Positions 15,800 to 24,715 of a DNA stretch of 64,000 nt are shown here, piece after piece; the first letter of the stretch is position 1, and every line of letters begins with the position of its first letter. This stretch comes from DMER64 sp049652385 (GTDB lineage Bacteria; Bacteroidota; Bacteroidia; Bacteroidales; UBA932): positions 124,001-188,000 of the forward strand of contig JBASDX010000008.1 of the NCBI GenBank assembly GCA_049652385.1, in the 5' to 3' direction. The notes below the pieces were generated by a model. That model was not told the origin of the DNA, did not search any database, and saw only the letters and a list, made by a program, of their open reading frames with translations. Both the position numbers and the translations under genes were made by a program.

Positions 15800-17587
15800 A
15801 TGTACAAAATGCAATTACTTGTTTGCGGCGGGACTGGCTGCCAGGCCTCTGCAAGCGCAACAATTGTAGACAAACTGAATGAATCACTGAAGGCTCATGG
15901 TTTGACAGAAGACGCACAGGTGGTGACAACCGGATGTTTTGGCTTCTGTGAAAAAGGACCTATTGTTAAAGTGATACCGGACAACACGTTCTACACACAA
16001 GTGACCCCGGAAGACGCAGAGGAAATAGTTGCCGAACACATTCTGAAAGGAAGAAAAGTTGCTCGTTTGTTGTACGAAAATCCCGAAACAAAGGAACACG
16101 TTTCCGATTCCAAACACATGGGGTTTTATCAAAAACAAATGAGGATTGCCCTGAGGAACTGCGGTTTCATCGACCCGGAAAATATTGACGAATACATTGC
16201 CAGAGACGGATACTCGGCTTTGGCACAGGTAATTACAGAACTTACCCCCGATCAGGCCATAGACATGCTCAAACAGAGCGGACTGAGAGGCAGGGGCGGT
16301 GCCGGTTTCCCTACAGGATTAAAGTGGCAGTTTACCAAGAATTATACGGCAGATCAGAAGTATGTAGTCTGTAATGCTGACGAAGGTGACCCCGGAGCCT
16401 TTATGGACCGTTCCATCCTGGAAGGTGACCCAAACTCGGTAATAGAAGCGATGGCTATATGCGGTTATTGCATTGGAGCCGACAAAGGTGTGGTATACAT
16501 TCGGGCAGAATACCCGCTGGCCATTCATCGTCTGCAGGTAGCCATTCAGCAAGCCAACGAATATGGGTTGTTGGGAAAAAACATTCTGGGAACAGACTTT
16601 TCCTTTGAAATGGAATTGCGCTACGGCGCCGGAGCTTTTGTTTGCGGCGAGGAAACAGCCTTGATTGCATCTATGCAAGGTGGCAGGGGAGAACCTAAAT
16701 TTAAACCTCCTTTCCCGGCAGAGTCGGGTTATAACAAAAAACCCACCTGCGTAAACAACGTAGAAACGTTCGCCAACGTTCCCGTTATTTTCTTGAAAGG
16801 GCCTGAGTGGTTTTCTTCCATTGGCACGGAAAAATCAAAAGGAACCAAGGTGTTTGCGTTGGCAGGAAAAATCAATAACGTAGGCTTGATAGAAGTACCT
16901 ATGGGTATAACGCTGCGTGAGATTATTTTTGAAATCGGCGGTGGCATTAAAGACGGTAAGAAATTCAAGGCCGTTCAGACAGGAGGACCCTCCGGAGGTT
17001 GTTTAACAGAAAAACACCTGGATACACCCATTGATTTTGACAGCCTGGTAGCTGCAGGATCCATGATGGGGTCTGGTGGTATGATTGTGATGGACGAAGA
17101 TGATTGTATGGTTTCCATTGCCAAATTCTACCTGGAGTTTATTGTGGAAGAATCTTGCGGAAAGTGTACACCTTGTAGGGTTGGGAACAAACGTATGCTG
17201 GAAATCCTGGAAAAAATTACAGAGGGCAAAGGTGATATGGAAGATTTGGACCACCTGAGAAATTTGGCCAATGTTATCCGTGATACTTCTTTATGCGGTC
17301 TGGGTCAAACGTCTCCAAATCCCGTGCTTTCCACGCTTGACAACTTCTACGATGAATACGTAATGCACGTAAAGGACAAGAAATGCGAGGCCAAAAAATG
17401 TAAATCACTGGCAACATATACCATTATTCCCGAGGCATGTACCGGATGTACCGTATGTGCAAAGAATTGTCCTGTTGACGCCATTACAGGTGAAAGAAGG
17501 CAGCCGCATTTTATTAACCAGGACATTTGTATCCGTTGTGGTGTATGTTATACCAAGTGTAAGTTTAATGCAATCTTAGTTCAATAG
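15800..17587 (+). CDS. hydB: Electron-bifurcating [FeFe]-hydrogenase subunit HydB (NuoF-like)
   Basis: 595 residues. An N-terminal thioredoxin-like [2Fe-2S] domain (C9, C14, C46, C50) is followed by a NuoF-like core with FMN/NADH motifs (GLRGRGGAGFP about 159-169; YGAGAFVCGEETAL about 275-288), the SLBB region, the NuoF 4Fe-4S site (SCGKCTPCR about 452-460), and two C-terminal 4Fe-4S motifs (CTGCTVCAKNCP, CIRCGVCYTKC). HydB carries the FMN where NAD(H) and ferredoxin electrons are bifurcated in HydABC, coupling ferredoxin and NADH oxidation to H2 formation or the reverse. Domain order and length match the Thermotoga/Moorella type. Confidence 0.95.
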   Translation: MYKMQLLVCGGTGCQASASATIVDKLNESLKAHGLTEDAQVVTTGCFGFCEKGPIVKVIPDNTFYTQVTPEDAEEIVAEHILKGRKVARLLYENPETKEHVSDSKHMGFYQKQMRIALRNCGFIDPENIDEYIARDGYSALAQVITELTPDQAIDMLKQSGLRGRGGAGFPTGLKWQFTKNYTADQKYVVCNADEGDPGAFMDRSILEGDPNSVIEAMAICGYCIGADKGVVYIRAEYPLAIHRLQVAIQQANEYGLLGKNILGTDFSFEMELRYGAGAFVCGEETALIASMQGGRGEPKFKPPFPAESGYNKKPTCVNNVETFANVPVIFLKGPEWFSSIGTEKSKGTKVFALAGKINNVGLIEVPMGITLREIIFEIGGGIKDGKKFKAVQTGGPSGGCLTEKHLDTPIDFDSLVAAGSMMGSGGMIVMDEDDCMVSIAKFYLEFIVEESCGKCTPCRVGNKRMLEILEKITEGKGDMEDLDHLRNLANVIRDTSLCGLGQTSPNPVLSTLDNFYDEYVMHVKDKKCEAKKCKSLATYTIIPEACTGCTVCAKNCPVDAITGERRQPHFINQDICIRCGVCYTKCKFNAILVQ

Positions 17588-17595
17588 GCACAAAT

Positions 17596-19359
17596 ATGGA
17601 AACTGTAAAAATTAAAATAGACAATAAACAATTAGAGGTCCCCAAGGGAACAACTATCCTTAAGGCAGCAAAAGATGCGGGGATTACCATTCCAACTCTT
17701 TGCTACATGAATTTGCCGCACTTAGCCAAAGAGCACAAACCGGGAAGTTGCCGGATTTGTGTGGTAGAGGTAAAAGGGCATAAGACATTGGTTCCTTCTT
17801 GTGTTACAAAATGTGTAGATGGCATGGAGGTGCTGACGCACTCGTTGCGTGCTATCAATGCTCGAAGAACGGTTGTGGAATTACTGATTTCCGACCACCC
17901 GAAAGATTGCCTCATTTGTCCTTCATCAGGTTGTTGCGAATTGCAAGATCTGGCTATTACTATGGGAATTCGTGAGGTTCCTTTCGTTGAAAATGCAGCT
18001 GTCTCTACTTACCGTAAAGATGCAACACCCTCTTTATTACGTAATATGGATAAATGCGTGATGTGTCGTAGTTGTGAAACGGTCTGTAACGAAATCCAGA
18101 CAGTTGGAGCACTCAACGCTATTCATCGCGGATTTATGTCTGTGGTAGCTCCTGCTTTTGAGCAAGATTTGATAGACAGCCCCTGTACCTTCTGTGGACA
18201 GTGTGTAGCCGTTTGCCCCACAGGTGCACTAACCATGCAGGACCACACCTTCCAGGTAATGCGTGCTCTGGCAGACGAAAGTAAGTTTGTGGTAGTGCAA
18301 ACAGCTCCTGCCGTACGGGCTGCGCTGGGTGAAGAATTTGGTTATGAACCCGGCACATTGGTTACCGGCAAAATGGTTGCAGCGCTGAGAGCTCTTGGTT
18401 TTGACAAGGTGCTGGACACAGACTTTGCCGCTGACCTGACTATTATGGAAGAAGGCACGGAATTGCTGAACAGGCTTTCCAGACACCTCCAGGGAGACAA
18501 AAACGTAAGACTACCTATTCTTACTTCCTGCTGCCCGGCTTGGGTGAATTTCTTTGAAACAAATTACCCCGATATGTTGGATGTGCCTTCTACGGCTCGT
18601 TCACCTCAACAAATGTTCGGTGCGGTAGCTAAAACCTACCTGGCCAATAAATTGGGAGTGAAAAAAGAAGATATGGTGGTTGTATCCATCATGCCTTGTC
18701 TGGCAAAGAAATACGAATGCCAAAGGAAAGAATTTTCAGTAGATGGTATTCCCGATGTGGATTATGCCTTGTCTACCCGTGAATTGGCTCGTTTAATCAA
18801 ATACGGTAACATCGATTTCCGTGCTTTGGAAGACGAAAGCTTTGACCGTTTTATGGGTGAATCTACCGGTGCCGGTGTAATCTTTGGAGTGACCGGTGGT
18901 GTGATAGAGGCAGCTACACGTACGGCATACGAACTCTTTACCGGTAAAGAACTGGAAAATGTGGATTTCCACGAACTCAGAGGATTGGAAGGTATCCGTC
19001 AGGCTACCATTGATTTTGATGGAACACCCATTCATATTGGTATTGCACATACGCTTGGAAATGCCAGAAAACTGCTGGATGGAGTAAGAAGCGGTATGTA
19101 TAATTTCCATGCTATTGAAATCATGGCTTGCCCCGGCGGTTGTATCGGAGGAGCCGGGCAACCCTTGCACAGAGGAGATTCTTCTGTTTTGGAAGCCCGT
19201 ATGAAAGCCATCTACAAAGAGGACGCCAACAAGGTCTTGCGAAAATCTCATGAGAATCCGGAAATCATAACACTTTATGAAGAATTCCTGGGAGCACCGA
19301 TGAGTGAAAAAGCCCATGAATTATTGCACACATGCTATTTTTGTCACCCAAGAAAATAA
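17596..19359 (+). CDS. hydA: Electron-bifurcating [FeFe]-hydrogenase catalytic subunit HydA
   Basis: 587 residues: [2Fe-2S] (C36, C52, C55, C69), the NuoG-like His/Cys 4Fe-4S motif (H101, C105, C108, C114 area), a 2[4Fe-4S] ferredoxin (C154-C164, C197-C207) and the H-cluster domain. All three signatures are intact: TSCCPAW 310-316, MPCLAKKYE 366-374, and EIMACPGGCIGG with C512 and C516. This is therefore the catalytic enzyme, unlike the sensor-type homologue at 12390. The small-subunit-like C-terminus ends in HTCYFC. The hydEFG maturation genes needed to build the H-cluster are not in the window. Confidence 0.96.
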   Translation: METVKIKIDNKQLEVPKGTTILKAAKDAGITIPTLCYMNLPHLAKEHKPGSCRICVVEVKGHKTLVPSCVTKCVDGMEVLTHSLRAINARRTVVELLISDHPKDCLICPSSGCCELQDLAITMGIREVPFVENAAVSTYRKDATPSLLRNMDKCVMCRSCETVCNEIQTVGALNAIHRGFMSVVAPAFEQDLIDSPCTFCGQCVAVCPTGALTMQDHTFQVMRALADESKFVVVQTAPAVRAALGEEFGYEPGTLVTGKMVAALRALGFDKVLDTDFAADLTIMEEGTELLNRLSRHLQGDKNVRLPILTSCCPAWVNFFETNYPDMLDVPSTARSPQQMFGAVAKTYLANKLGVKKEDMVVVSIMPCLAKKYECQRKEFSVDGIPDVDYALSTRELARLIKYGNIDFRALEDESFDRFMGESTGAGVIFGVTGGVIEAATRTAYELFTGKELENVDFHELRGLEGIRQATIDFDGTPIHIGIAHTLGNARKLLDGVRSGMYNFHAIEIMACPGGCIGGAGQPLHRGDSSVLEARMKAIYKEDANKVLRKSHENPEIITLYEEFLGAPMSEKAHELLHTCYFCHPRK

Positions 19360-19378
19360 CCCGTAAATCCTTACCCCA

Positions 19379-19855
19379 ATGAATACATATGAATTAAACG
19401 ATAGTCACAAAAAGACCATTAAAGAGATTTGTGAATCTTTTGGGAATAAACACGGTGAATTGATCAATATCCTTCACAGGACACAGGAGCATTTTGGTTA
19501 TCTGCCGGAAGCCGTTCAAAACGAGATTGCTTTAAATCTGGATATGCCTTTGGCCAAAATTTACGGTGTTGTTTCTTTCTACTCGTTCTTTACCATGACT
19601 CCAAAAGGGAAATATCCCATATCTGTTTGCCTGGGAACGGCTTGTTTTGTTCGCGGAGCGGAAAAAATAGTCGAAACTCTGGAAGAAGAACTGAAAATCA
19701 AGGTGGGACAAGTAACAGAAGATGGTAAATTCTCTCTTGACTGTTTACGCTGTATTGGTGCCTGCGGTTTAGCGCCCGTTATCCTGATTGGTGATGACGT
19801 GCACGGCCGTTTGACACCGGACATGATAAAAGGAATTTTAAAAAAATACGAATAA
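19379..19855 (+). CDS. hydC: Electron-bifurcating [FeFe]-hydrogenase subunit HydC (NuoE-like)
   Basis: 158 residues, NuoE-like: an N-terminal helical bundle and a thioredoxin-like domain binding [2Fe-2S] through C84, C89, C125 and C129 (SVCLGTAC, CLRCIGAC). It shuttles electrons within HydABC. It is the last gene of the operon, followed 24 nt later by a strong terminator. In many HydABC operons hydC comes first; here the order is hydD-like, hydB, hydA, hydC. Confidence 0.95.
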   Translation: MNTYELNDSHKKTIKEICESFGNKHGELINILHRTQEHFGYLPEAVQNEIALNLDMPLAKIYGVVSFYSFFTMTPKGKYPISVCLGTACFVRGAEKIVETLEEELKIKVGQVTEDGKFSLDCLRCIGACGLAPVILIGDDVHGRLTPDMIKGILKKYE

Positions 19856-19878
19856 ATATTGGAATTCCTGATGTACAG

Positions 19879-19910
19879 AAAGAGGGTGGTTTTACCACCC
19901 TCTTTTGTTT
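19879..19910 (+). terminator. Rho-independent terminator of the hyd operon
   Basis: A perfect 12-bp stem (19879-19890 with 19894-19905) with a 3-nt TTT loop, running into TTGTTT. It is the strongest hairpin in the window and closes the whole 8197-19855 run. The stem has A/T-rich ends and may also work in the other direction. Confidence 0.9.
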
Positions 19911-19923
19911 TCCGGAAAAGGAG

Positions 19924-19931
19924 TATCTTTG
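19924..19931 (+). promoter_or_regulatory. -7 box TATCTTTG for prfA-pyrF
   Basis: A perfect TAnnTTTG followed by GC, 17 nt before the prfA ATG. A TTTG lies 16 nt upstream (19904-19907), shorter than the usual spacing and overlapping the hyd terminator tail. Confidence 0.7.
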
Positions 19932-19948
19932 CACGTTAAATCAAGAGT

Positions 19949-21040
19949 ATGTCGGAAAATACGTTATTGAAAAAGCTAGAAGGAATCGAGCAGAAATACG
20001 GGGCGTTGCAACAGCAATTGTCTGATCCTGCCTTGGTACAGGATATGAAAAAATACATAGCCTTAAATAAAGAATATGCAGAGATTGAGCCTGTTGTTCA
20101 AGCCGGAGCGGTGTACAAGAATGCAATAAAAGAATGGGAAGTTGCCAAAGAGATGTTGCAAACAGAGAAAGATGAAGAGTTGAAAGAATTTGCAAAAGAG
20201 GAGATCACCAAGCTGGAAGAGCAGATAGCACAAATGGAACAACAAATAAAAATCCTGCTTATTCCCGCAGATCCGGAAGACCGCAAAAACGCCATTGTTG
20301 AGATTCGTGCAGGAACGGGCGGGGATGAAGCTTCCATTTTTGCCGGTGATTTATTCAGGATGTACAGCCGGTTTGCAGAAAAGAACGGCTGGAAGGTAGA
20401 AATGACAGACTTTTCTGAAGGTACTTCGGGAGGCTTTAAAGAAGTGATTTTCAAAGTTACCGGAAAAGAAGTGTACGGAATTATGAAGTATGAAAGCGGA
20501 GTACACCGGGTACAAAGGGTACCTCAGACGGAAACACAGGGACGGGTCCACACTTCGGCCGCTTCTGTGGCAGTGCTTCCGGAAGCGGATGAATTTGATA
20601 TTGAGTTGCATGAAAAAGACATCCGTAAAGATACGTTCTGTTCTTCCGGTCCGGGAGGTCAAAGTGTAAATACTACGTATTCCGCCATTCGGCTGACTCA
20701 TATCCCTACAGGACTTGTAGTTCAATGTCAGGATGAAAAATCGCAATTGAAGAATTATGATAAAGCGTTGGCAGAATTGAGAACGAGACTTTATAATCTG
20801 GAACACCAGAAATATATGGAAGAGATTGCTTCTAAACGAAAGACAATGGTTTCTACGGGTGACCGTTCTGCCAAAGTAAGGACGTACAATTACCCGCAAA
20901 GCCGGGTTACAGATCATAGAATCAATTATACCATGCACAATTTACCGGTGTTTATGGATGGTGAAATTCGGGAAGTCATTGACCACTTGCAGATAGCTGA
21001 AAATACAGAAAGGTTAAAACATGACTCGTCAGGAGCTTAA
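19949..21040 (+). CDS. prfA: Peptide chain release factor 1
   Basis: 363 residues. RF1 recognises UAA and UAG and triggers peptide release. The PxT codon-recognition motif is PQT within VQRVPQTETQGRVHTSA, and the catalytic GGQ is in SSGPGGQSVNTT (about residues 235-246). PxT rather than SPF makes it RF1, not RF2. Length is normal. Own promoter at 19924; overlaps pyrF by 20 bp. Confidence 0.97.
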   Translation: MSENTLLKKLEGIEQKYGALQQQLSDPALVQDMKKYIALNKEYAEIEPVVQAGAVYKNAIKEWEVAKEMLQTEKDEELKEFAKEEITKLEEQIAQMEQQIKILLIPADPEDRKNAIVEIRAGTGGDEASIFAGDLFRMYSRFAEKNGWKVEMTDFSEGTSGGFKEVIFKVTGKEVYGIMKYESGVHRVQRVPQTETQGRVHTSAASVAVLPEADEFDIELHEKDIRKDTFCSSGPGGQSVNTTYSAIRLTHIPTGLVVQCQDEKSQLKNYDKALAELRTRLYNLEHQKYMEEIASKRKTMVSTGDRSAKVRTYNYPQSRVTDHRINYTMHNLPVFMDGEIREVIDHLQIAENTERLKHDSSGA

Positions 21041-21779
21041 CAGAGAAATATACCGTAAGCGCAGCTGCTTATGTGTGGGATTGGATATAACTCCGGTTTC
21101 GTTGGAGAAGAACAAAGAAGTAATTGACCAAACGGCACCGTTTGCTGTGGCTTTCAAACCCAATACAGCATTTTATGAAGCGGAGGGTTGGGAGGGATGG
21201 AAGTGTCTGGAACAAACCGTAGCCTATATACGCAAGAATTGGCCCAACCATTTCCTGATAGCGGATGCCAAAAGAGGAGATATTGGAAATACGGCTGCGG
21301 AATATGCGCGATCTTTTTTTGAAAGGATGGATTTTGACGCTGTGACTCTTTCTCCTTATATGGGCTACGATTCTGTGGAACCTTTTTTGGAGTATAAAAA
21401 CAAATGGGTCATATTGTTAGCCCTTACATCCAATCCTTCAGCCGACGATTTTCAGCTCCATTCCCGGGATGATACACCTTTGTACAAACAAGTGATAAAG
21501 AAGGCAAATACATGGGCCGACAACAACCGGATTATGTATGTGGCCGGTGCAACTCGTACCGATTTGTTACAGGCAGTAAGAGCAGTGGCACCTGACCGTT
21601 TTTTGCTAATTCCCGGAATTGGGGCTCAGGGAGGTTCTTTGGAAGAAGTGATACAACAGGCCAAAACACCCGATGGAGATATACTGATTAACGTGTCGCG
21701 TGCCATAATTCAGGCGGAGAAGGGACCGGAAGAAGCAGCCCGGGCATTCGCAACATCTATGGCCCGGTTCTTCTCGTAA
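21021..21779 (+). CDS. pyrF: Orotidine 5'-phosphate decarboxylase
   Basis: 252 residues, the longer type-2 PyrF that converts OMP to UMP in pyrimidine synthesis. The active-site Lys and Asp lie in ADAKRGDIGNTA (about residues 80-91), preceded by AFKPNTAFYE. It overlaps the end of prfA by 20 bp in another frame, and its last 70 bp overlap the 3' end of the convergent birA gene. Confidence 0.95.
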   Translation: MTRQELNREIYRKRSCLCVGLDITPVSLEKNKEVIDQTAPFAVAFKPNTAFYEAEGWEGWKCLEQTVAYIRKNWPNHFLIADAKRGDIGNTAAEYARSFFERMDFDAVTLSPYMGYDSVEPFLEYKNKWVILLALTSNPSADDFQLHSRDDTPLYKQVIKKANTWADNNRIMYVAGATRTDLLQAVRAVAPDRFLLIPGIGAQGGSLEEVIQQAKTPDGDILINVSRAIIQAEKGPEEAARAFATSMARFFS

Positions 21780-22369
21780 TCTTCTTTGTTGATTAGCAGA
21801 TTCTCATAAGACCTATCAATAAGACCGATTTTGTTTTCTTTCAATGTTTGGTACCACTTTTGTATTGGGTGAAGTACTAGCGGTAACAACAAATCAATGT
21901 CTTGCCTGATTCCCGTTTCCAAAAAAATTGAAGTAGGATTGGGAGCTCCTTCAAAATGGGTTTGGTTAACATTGATGCCGATTCCAATAATGCTGGATAA
22001 CAAGTTGTTACCTGACAGCTGGTGCTCAATGAGGATACCACAAATTTTATTGGGCCCTATGTAGATATCGTTTGGCCATTTGATGGCGGCTGTTAATCCT
22101 AAGGTTTGCAGAAAATCACAAACGGCCAATGCGGTACATTTTGAAATGAGAAATTGCTTGTTGGCGGAAAGAAACACAGGCCTGAGCAAAAGTGTGGCAA
22201 GAAGGTTTAGCCCCTTAATGCTTTCCCAATGTCGGTTATATTGCCCCCTTCCCTTACTTTGGAACAAAGCCGACCACACCGTTCCCTCAGCGGCATGATG
22301 CAAATTTCTTTTAGCCTCGGCATTGGTTGAGTCAATTTCTTCCAGACGGATGATTTGCGGTTCAAACAT
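21710..22369 (-). CDS. birA: Biotin-[acetyl-CoA-carboxylase] ligase
   Basis: 219 residues, catalytic domain only, with no N-terminal DNA-binding helix-turn-helix, so not a repressor of the E. coli BirA type. Visible: ATP/biotin loop SKGRGQYNRHWES (about 49-61) and KWPNDIYIGPNKICGILIE (about 98-116). It attaches biotin to carboxylase subunits. The C-terminal tail after about residue 196 is read from inside pyrF on the other strand (70-bp convergent overlap) and may be a lineage-specific extension. Its -7 box lies only 5 nt before the start codon. Confidence 0.93.
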   Translation of the reverse strand: MFEPQIIRLEEIDSTNAEAKRNLHHAAEGTVWSALFQSKGRGQYNRHWESIKGLNLLATLLLRPVFLSANKQFLISKCTALAVCDFLQTLGLTAAIKWPNDIYIGPNKICGILIEHQLSGNNLLSSIIGIGINVNQTHFEGAPNPTSIFLETGIRQDIDLLLPLVLHPIQKWYQTLKENKIGLIDRSYENLLINKEDYEKNRAIDVANARAASSGPFSA

Positions 22370-22374
22370 AGTCG

Positions 22375-22382
22375 CAAAAATA
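22375..22382 (-). promoter_or_regulatory. -7 box (minus strand) of birA
   Basis: CAAAAATA on the + strand reads TATTTTTG (TAnnTTTG). Its end is 5 nt from the birA ATG at 22369, so the transcript should be leaderless or nearly so. It is back to back with the rsfS promoter. Confidence 0.6.
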
Positions 22383-22394
22383 CTAATTAATCGT

Positions 22395-22402
22395 TACCTT
22401 TG
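22395..22402 (+). promoter_or_regulatory. -7 box TACCTTTG for rsfS-ftsH-cdsA-psd
   Basis: A perfect TAnnTTTG, 11 nt before the first possible rsfS ATG (22414) and 20 nt before the second (22423). Divergent from the birA promoter 12 nt away. Confidence 0.7.
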
Positions 22403-22413
22403 TAATGGTTTGA

Positions 22414-22764
22414 ATGTTATATATGAAAGAACTAGAAGTAATAACAGATGCTATGTTGGAGAAGAAGGGCAAGGAAGTATGTAGCATGGATTTAAGAAAA
22501 TTAGGAACGGCCATTTGTGATTATTTTGTTATTTGTCATGCAGATTCAGGTGTTCAGGTGGCCGCTATAGCAGATGAGGTAGAAGAGAAAATGCTCGTCA
22601 CCATGAAACGTCCCGTTGTAAGAAGTCAAGGAAAAGAAAACCGGTTTTGGGTAATTCTGGATTATTCAGATATAGTTGTGCATATTTTCCAGACGGAGTA
22701 CAGACGGTTTTACAGATTGGAAGATTTGTGGGCAGATGCTCAGACGCATTGTTATTCAGATTAA
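22414..22764 (+). CDS. rsfS: Ribosomal silencing factor RsfS
   Basis: 116 residues (113 if the ATG at 22423 is used; both are in frame and sequence does not decide). RsfS (Iojap/DUF143) binds uL14 on the 50S subunit and blocks 30S joining in starvation. Core visible: AICDYFVICHADSGVQVAAIADEV, then the conserved RFWVILDYSDIVVHIF and YRLEDLWADA near the end. Followed 13 nt later by ftsH, a common pairing in Bacteroidota. Confidence 0.95.
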   Translation: MLYMKELEVITDAMLEKKGKEVCSMDLRKLGTAICDYFVICHADSGVQVAAIADEVEEKMLVTMKRPVVRSQGKENRFWVILDYSDIVVHIFQTEYRRFYRLEDLWADAQTHCYSD

Positions 22765-22777
22765 TTATTAGAAAAAG

Positions 22778-24709
22778 ATGAACGGAAATATTCCTAACAA
22801 ACAGAATAAATCTATTAAGAGACGCTTCAATCCTTTTTTCTGGATATACGTGGTACTCATAGCGGTAATCATATACTTCATGTTTTCCAACCGCTCTGCA
22901 GAACCTGTGAAAACAGAATGGATGGTCGTAAAGGAACAAATGGTACCGGGTGGAGAGGTCGAAAAACTCGTTTATATAAGTAATCAGCAACGAGCGGAAT
23001 TACATTTGAAGCCGGATGCTTTGGAAAAATACAAACATAAATTTGGAGATAAAATACCTAAATACGCTCCCCATTTCTATTTTATGGTTTCAGACACGTT
23101 TGACGCAGAAACGCAATTTGAAGCTTTGCGAAATACATTACCGGAAGATCAGCGCTTTCCTGTGGAAATAGATCAGCGAACCAGTTATTGGGGGAAAATC
23201 ATAGATTGGCTGTTGTTCCCCGTATTGCTTATTCTCATGTGGGTCTTTATGTTCAGACGAATGGCCAAAGGCCAGGAGGGAGGAGTAGGAGGTGGTATTT
23301 TCAATGTCGGGCGTTCTCAAGCCAAATTGTTTGAGAAAAGCAAGGTGTCAGACAATGTTACGTTTAAAGACGTGGCAGGCCTGGAAGAGGCAAAAGTTGA
23401 AGTTATGGAGATTGTAGACTTCCTGAAAAGTCCGGAGCGTTATACAAACCTGGGTGGTAAGATACCCAAGGGAGCATTGCTGGTCGGGCCTCCGGGAACG
23501 GGAAAAACGTTGCTGGCTAAAGCTGTGGCCGGTGAAGCCAACGTGCCTTTCTTTTCCATATCCGGGTCAGATTTTGTGGAAATGTTCGTTGGGGTAGGAG
23601 CTTCACGTGTAAGAGATTTATTCCGTCAGGCCAAAGAAAAAGCTCCCAGTATTGTTTTTATAGATGAAATAGATGCAGTAGGAAGAGCCCGCAGCAAAAA
23701 TACAGGTTTCACTTCTAACGATGAGCGGGAGAATACGTTGAACCAGCTTCTTACAGAAATGGACGGGTTTGGGACCAACAGTGGTGTTATTATTTTAGCA
23801 GCTACCAATAGAGCGGATATATTAGATAAAGCGTTATTAAGAGCCGGTCGGTTTGACCGTCAGATACACGTAGATTTGCCGGAATTGAAAGAACGGCTGG
23901 AGATCTTTAAAGTGCATTCACGCGGTTTAAAGCTGGAAGAAGGGTTTGATTTAGCTTTTTTGGCCAAACAAACACCGGGATTTTCAGGAGCCGATATAGC
24001 CAATGTATGCAATGAAGCTGCCTTGATTGCGGCACGTAAGAATAAAGAGGTCATTCAAAAACAAGATTTTTTAGATGCCGTAGATCGTATAGTAGGAGGT
24101 TTGGAGCGGAAAAGTAAAATCATCAGTCCGCAGGAAAAACGCACTATCGCTTATCATGAAAGCGGGCATGCTACCGTCAGCTGGTTGCTCAAACATGCCA
24201 ATCCTTTGTTGAAAGTTACCATCATACCCCGGGGCAGGGCGCTGGGAGCAGCCTGGTACCTTCCCGAAGAAAGAGCCATTACCACAGTAGAGCAGATGAT
24301 GGATGAAATGGCATCTGCTTTAGGGGGTAGGGCTGCGGAAGAACTGATAATAGGGAGTATATCTACGGGAGCCATGAATGACCTGGAAAAAGTGACCCGT
24401 CAGGCATATGCTATGGTTGCTTATTTTGGGATGAGTGACAAAATTGGTAATGTGTCTTTTTACGATTCCACGGAAAGTGCCGGATTCAATTTCAGCAAAC
24501 CATATAGTGAGCAAACGGCACAACTGATCGATAAAGAGGTTAAGCGCATTATTGATAGTGCTTACGATACGGCCCGCCGGATTTTATCGGAGAATCAAGA
24601 AGGTTTTGTAAAACTGGCAGATTTACTTTTGGAGAAAGAAGTCTTATTCTCAGACGACCTGGAGGCTATATTTGGAAAACGGTCTTTGGCAGAGGACATT
24701 AAAGCATAA
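22778..24709 (+). CDS. ftsH: ATP-dependent zinc metalloprotease FtsH
   Basis: 643 residues, membrane-anchored AAA+ protease degrading misfolded membrane and regulatory proteins. Two N-terminal membrane segments (about 17-34 and 143-162) flank the periplasmic region. The AAA domain has Walker A GPPGTGKT (about 237-244), Walker B FIDEID and the second region of homology ATNRADILDKALLRAGRFDRQ. The M41 protease site is HESGH (about 459-463). In an operon with rsfS, cdsA and psd. Confidence 0.97.
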   Translation: MNGNIPNKQNKSIKRRFNPFFWIYVVLIAVIIYFMFSNRSAEPVKTEWMVVKEQMVPGGEVEKLVYISNQQRAELHLKPDALEKYKHKFGDKIPKYAPHFYFMVSDTFDAETQFEALRNTLPEDQRFPVEIDQRTSYWGKIIDWLLFPVLLILMWVFMFRRMAKGQEGGVGGGIFNVGRSQAKLFEKSKVSDNVTFKDVAGLEEAKVEVMEIVDFLKSPERYTNLGGKIPKGALLVGPPGTGKTLLAKAVAGEANVPFFSISGSDFVEMFVGVGASRVRDLFRQAKEKAPSIVFIDEIDAVGRARSKNTGFTSNDERENTLNQLLTEMDGFGTNSGVIILAATNRADILDKALLRAGRFDRQIHVDLPELKERLEIFKVHSRGLKLEEGFDLAFLAKQTPGFSGADIANVCNEAALIAARKNKEVIQKQDFLDAVDRIVGGLERKSKIISPQEKRTIAYHESGHATVSWLLKHANPLLKVTIIPRGRALGAAWYLPEERAITTVEQMMDEMASALGGRAAEELIIGSISTGAMNDLEKVTRQAYAMVAYFGMSDKIGNVSFYDSTESAGFNFSKPYSEQTAQLIDKEVKRIIDSAYDTARRILSENQEGFVKLADLLLEKEVLFSDDLEAIFGKRSLAEDIKA

Positions 24710-24715
24710 CCGGAA

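Noticed and set aside
20351..20938. A 195-codon minus-strand open frame within prfA
   Set aside because: Antisense to the GGQ and PxT regions of RF1; no domain and odd composition.
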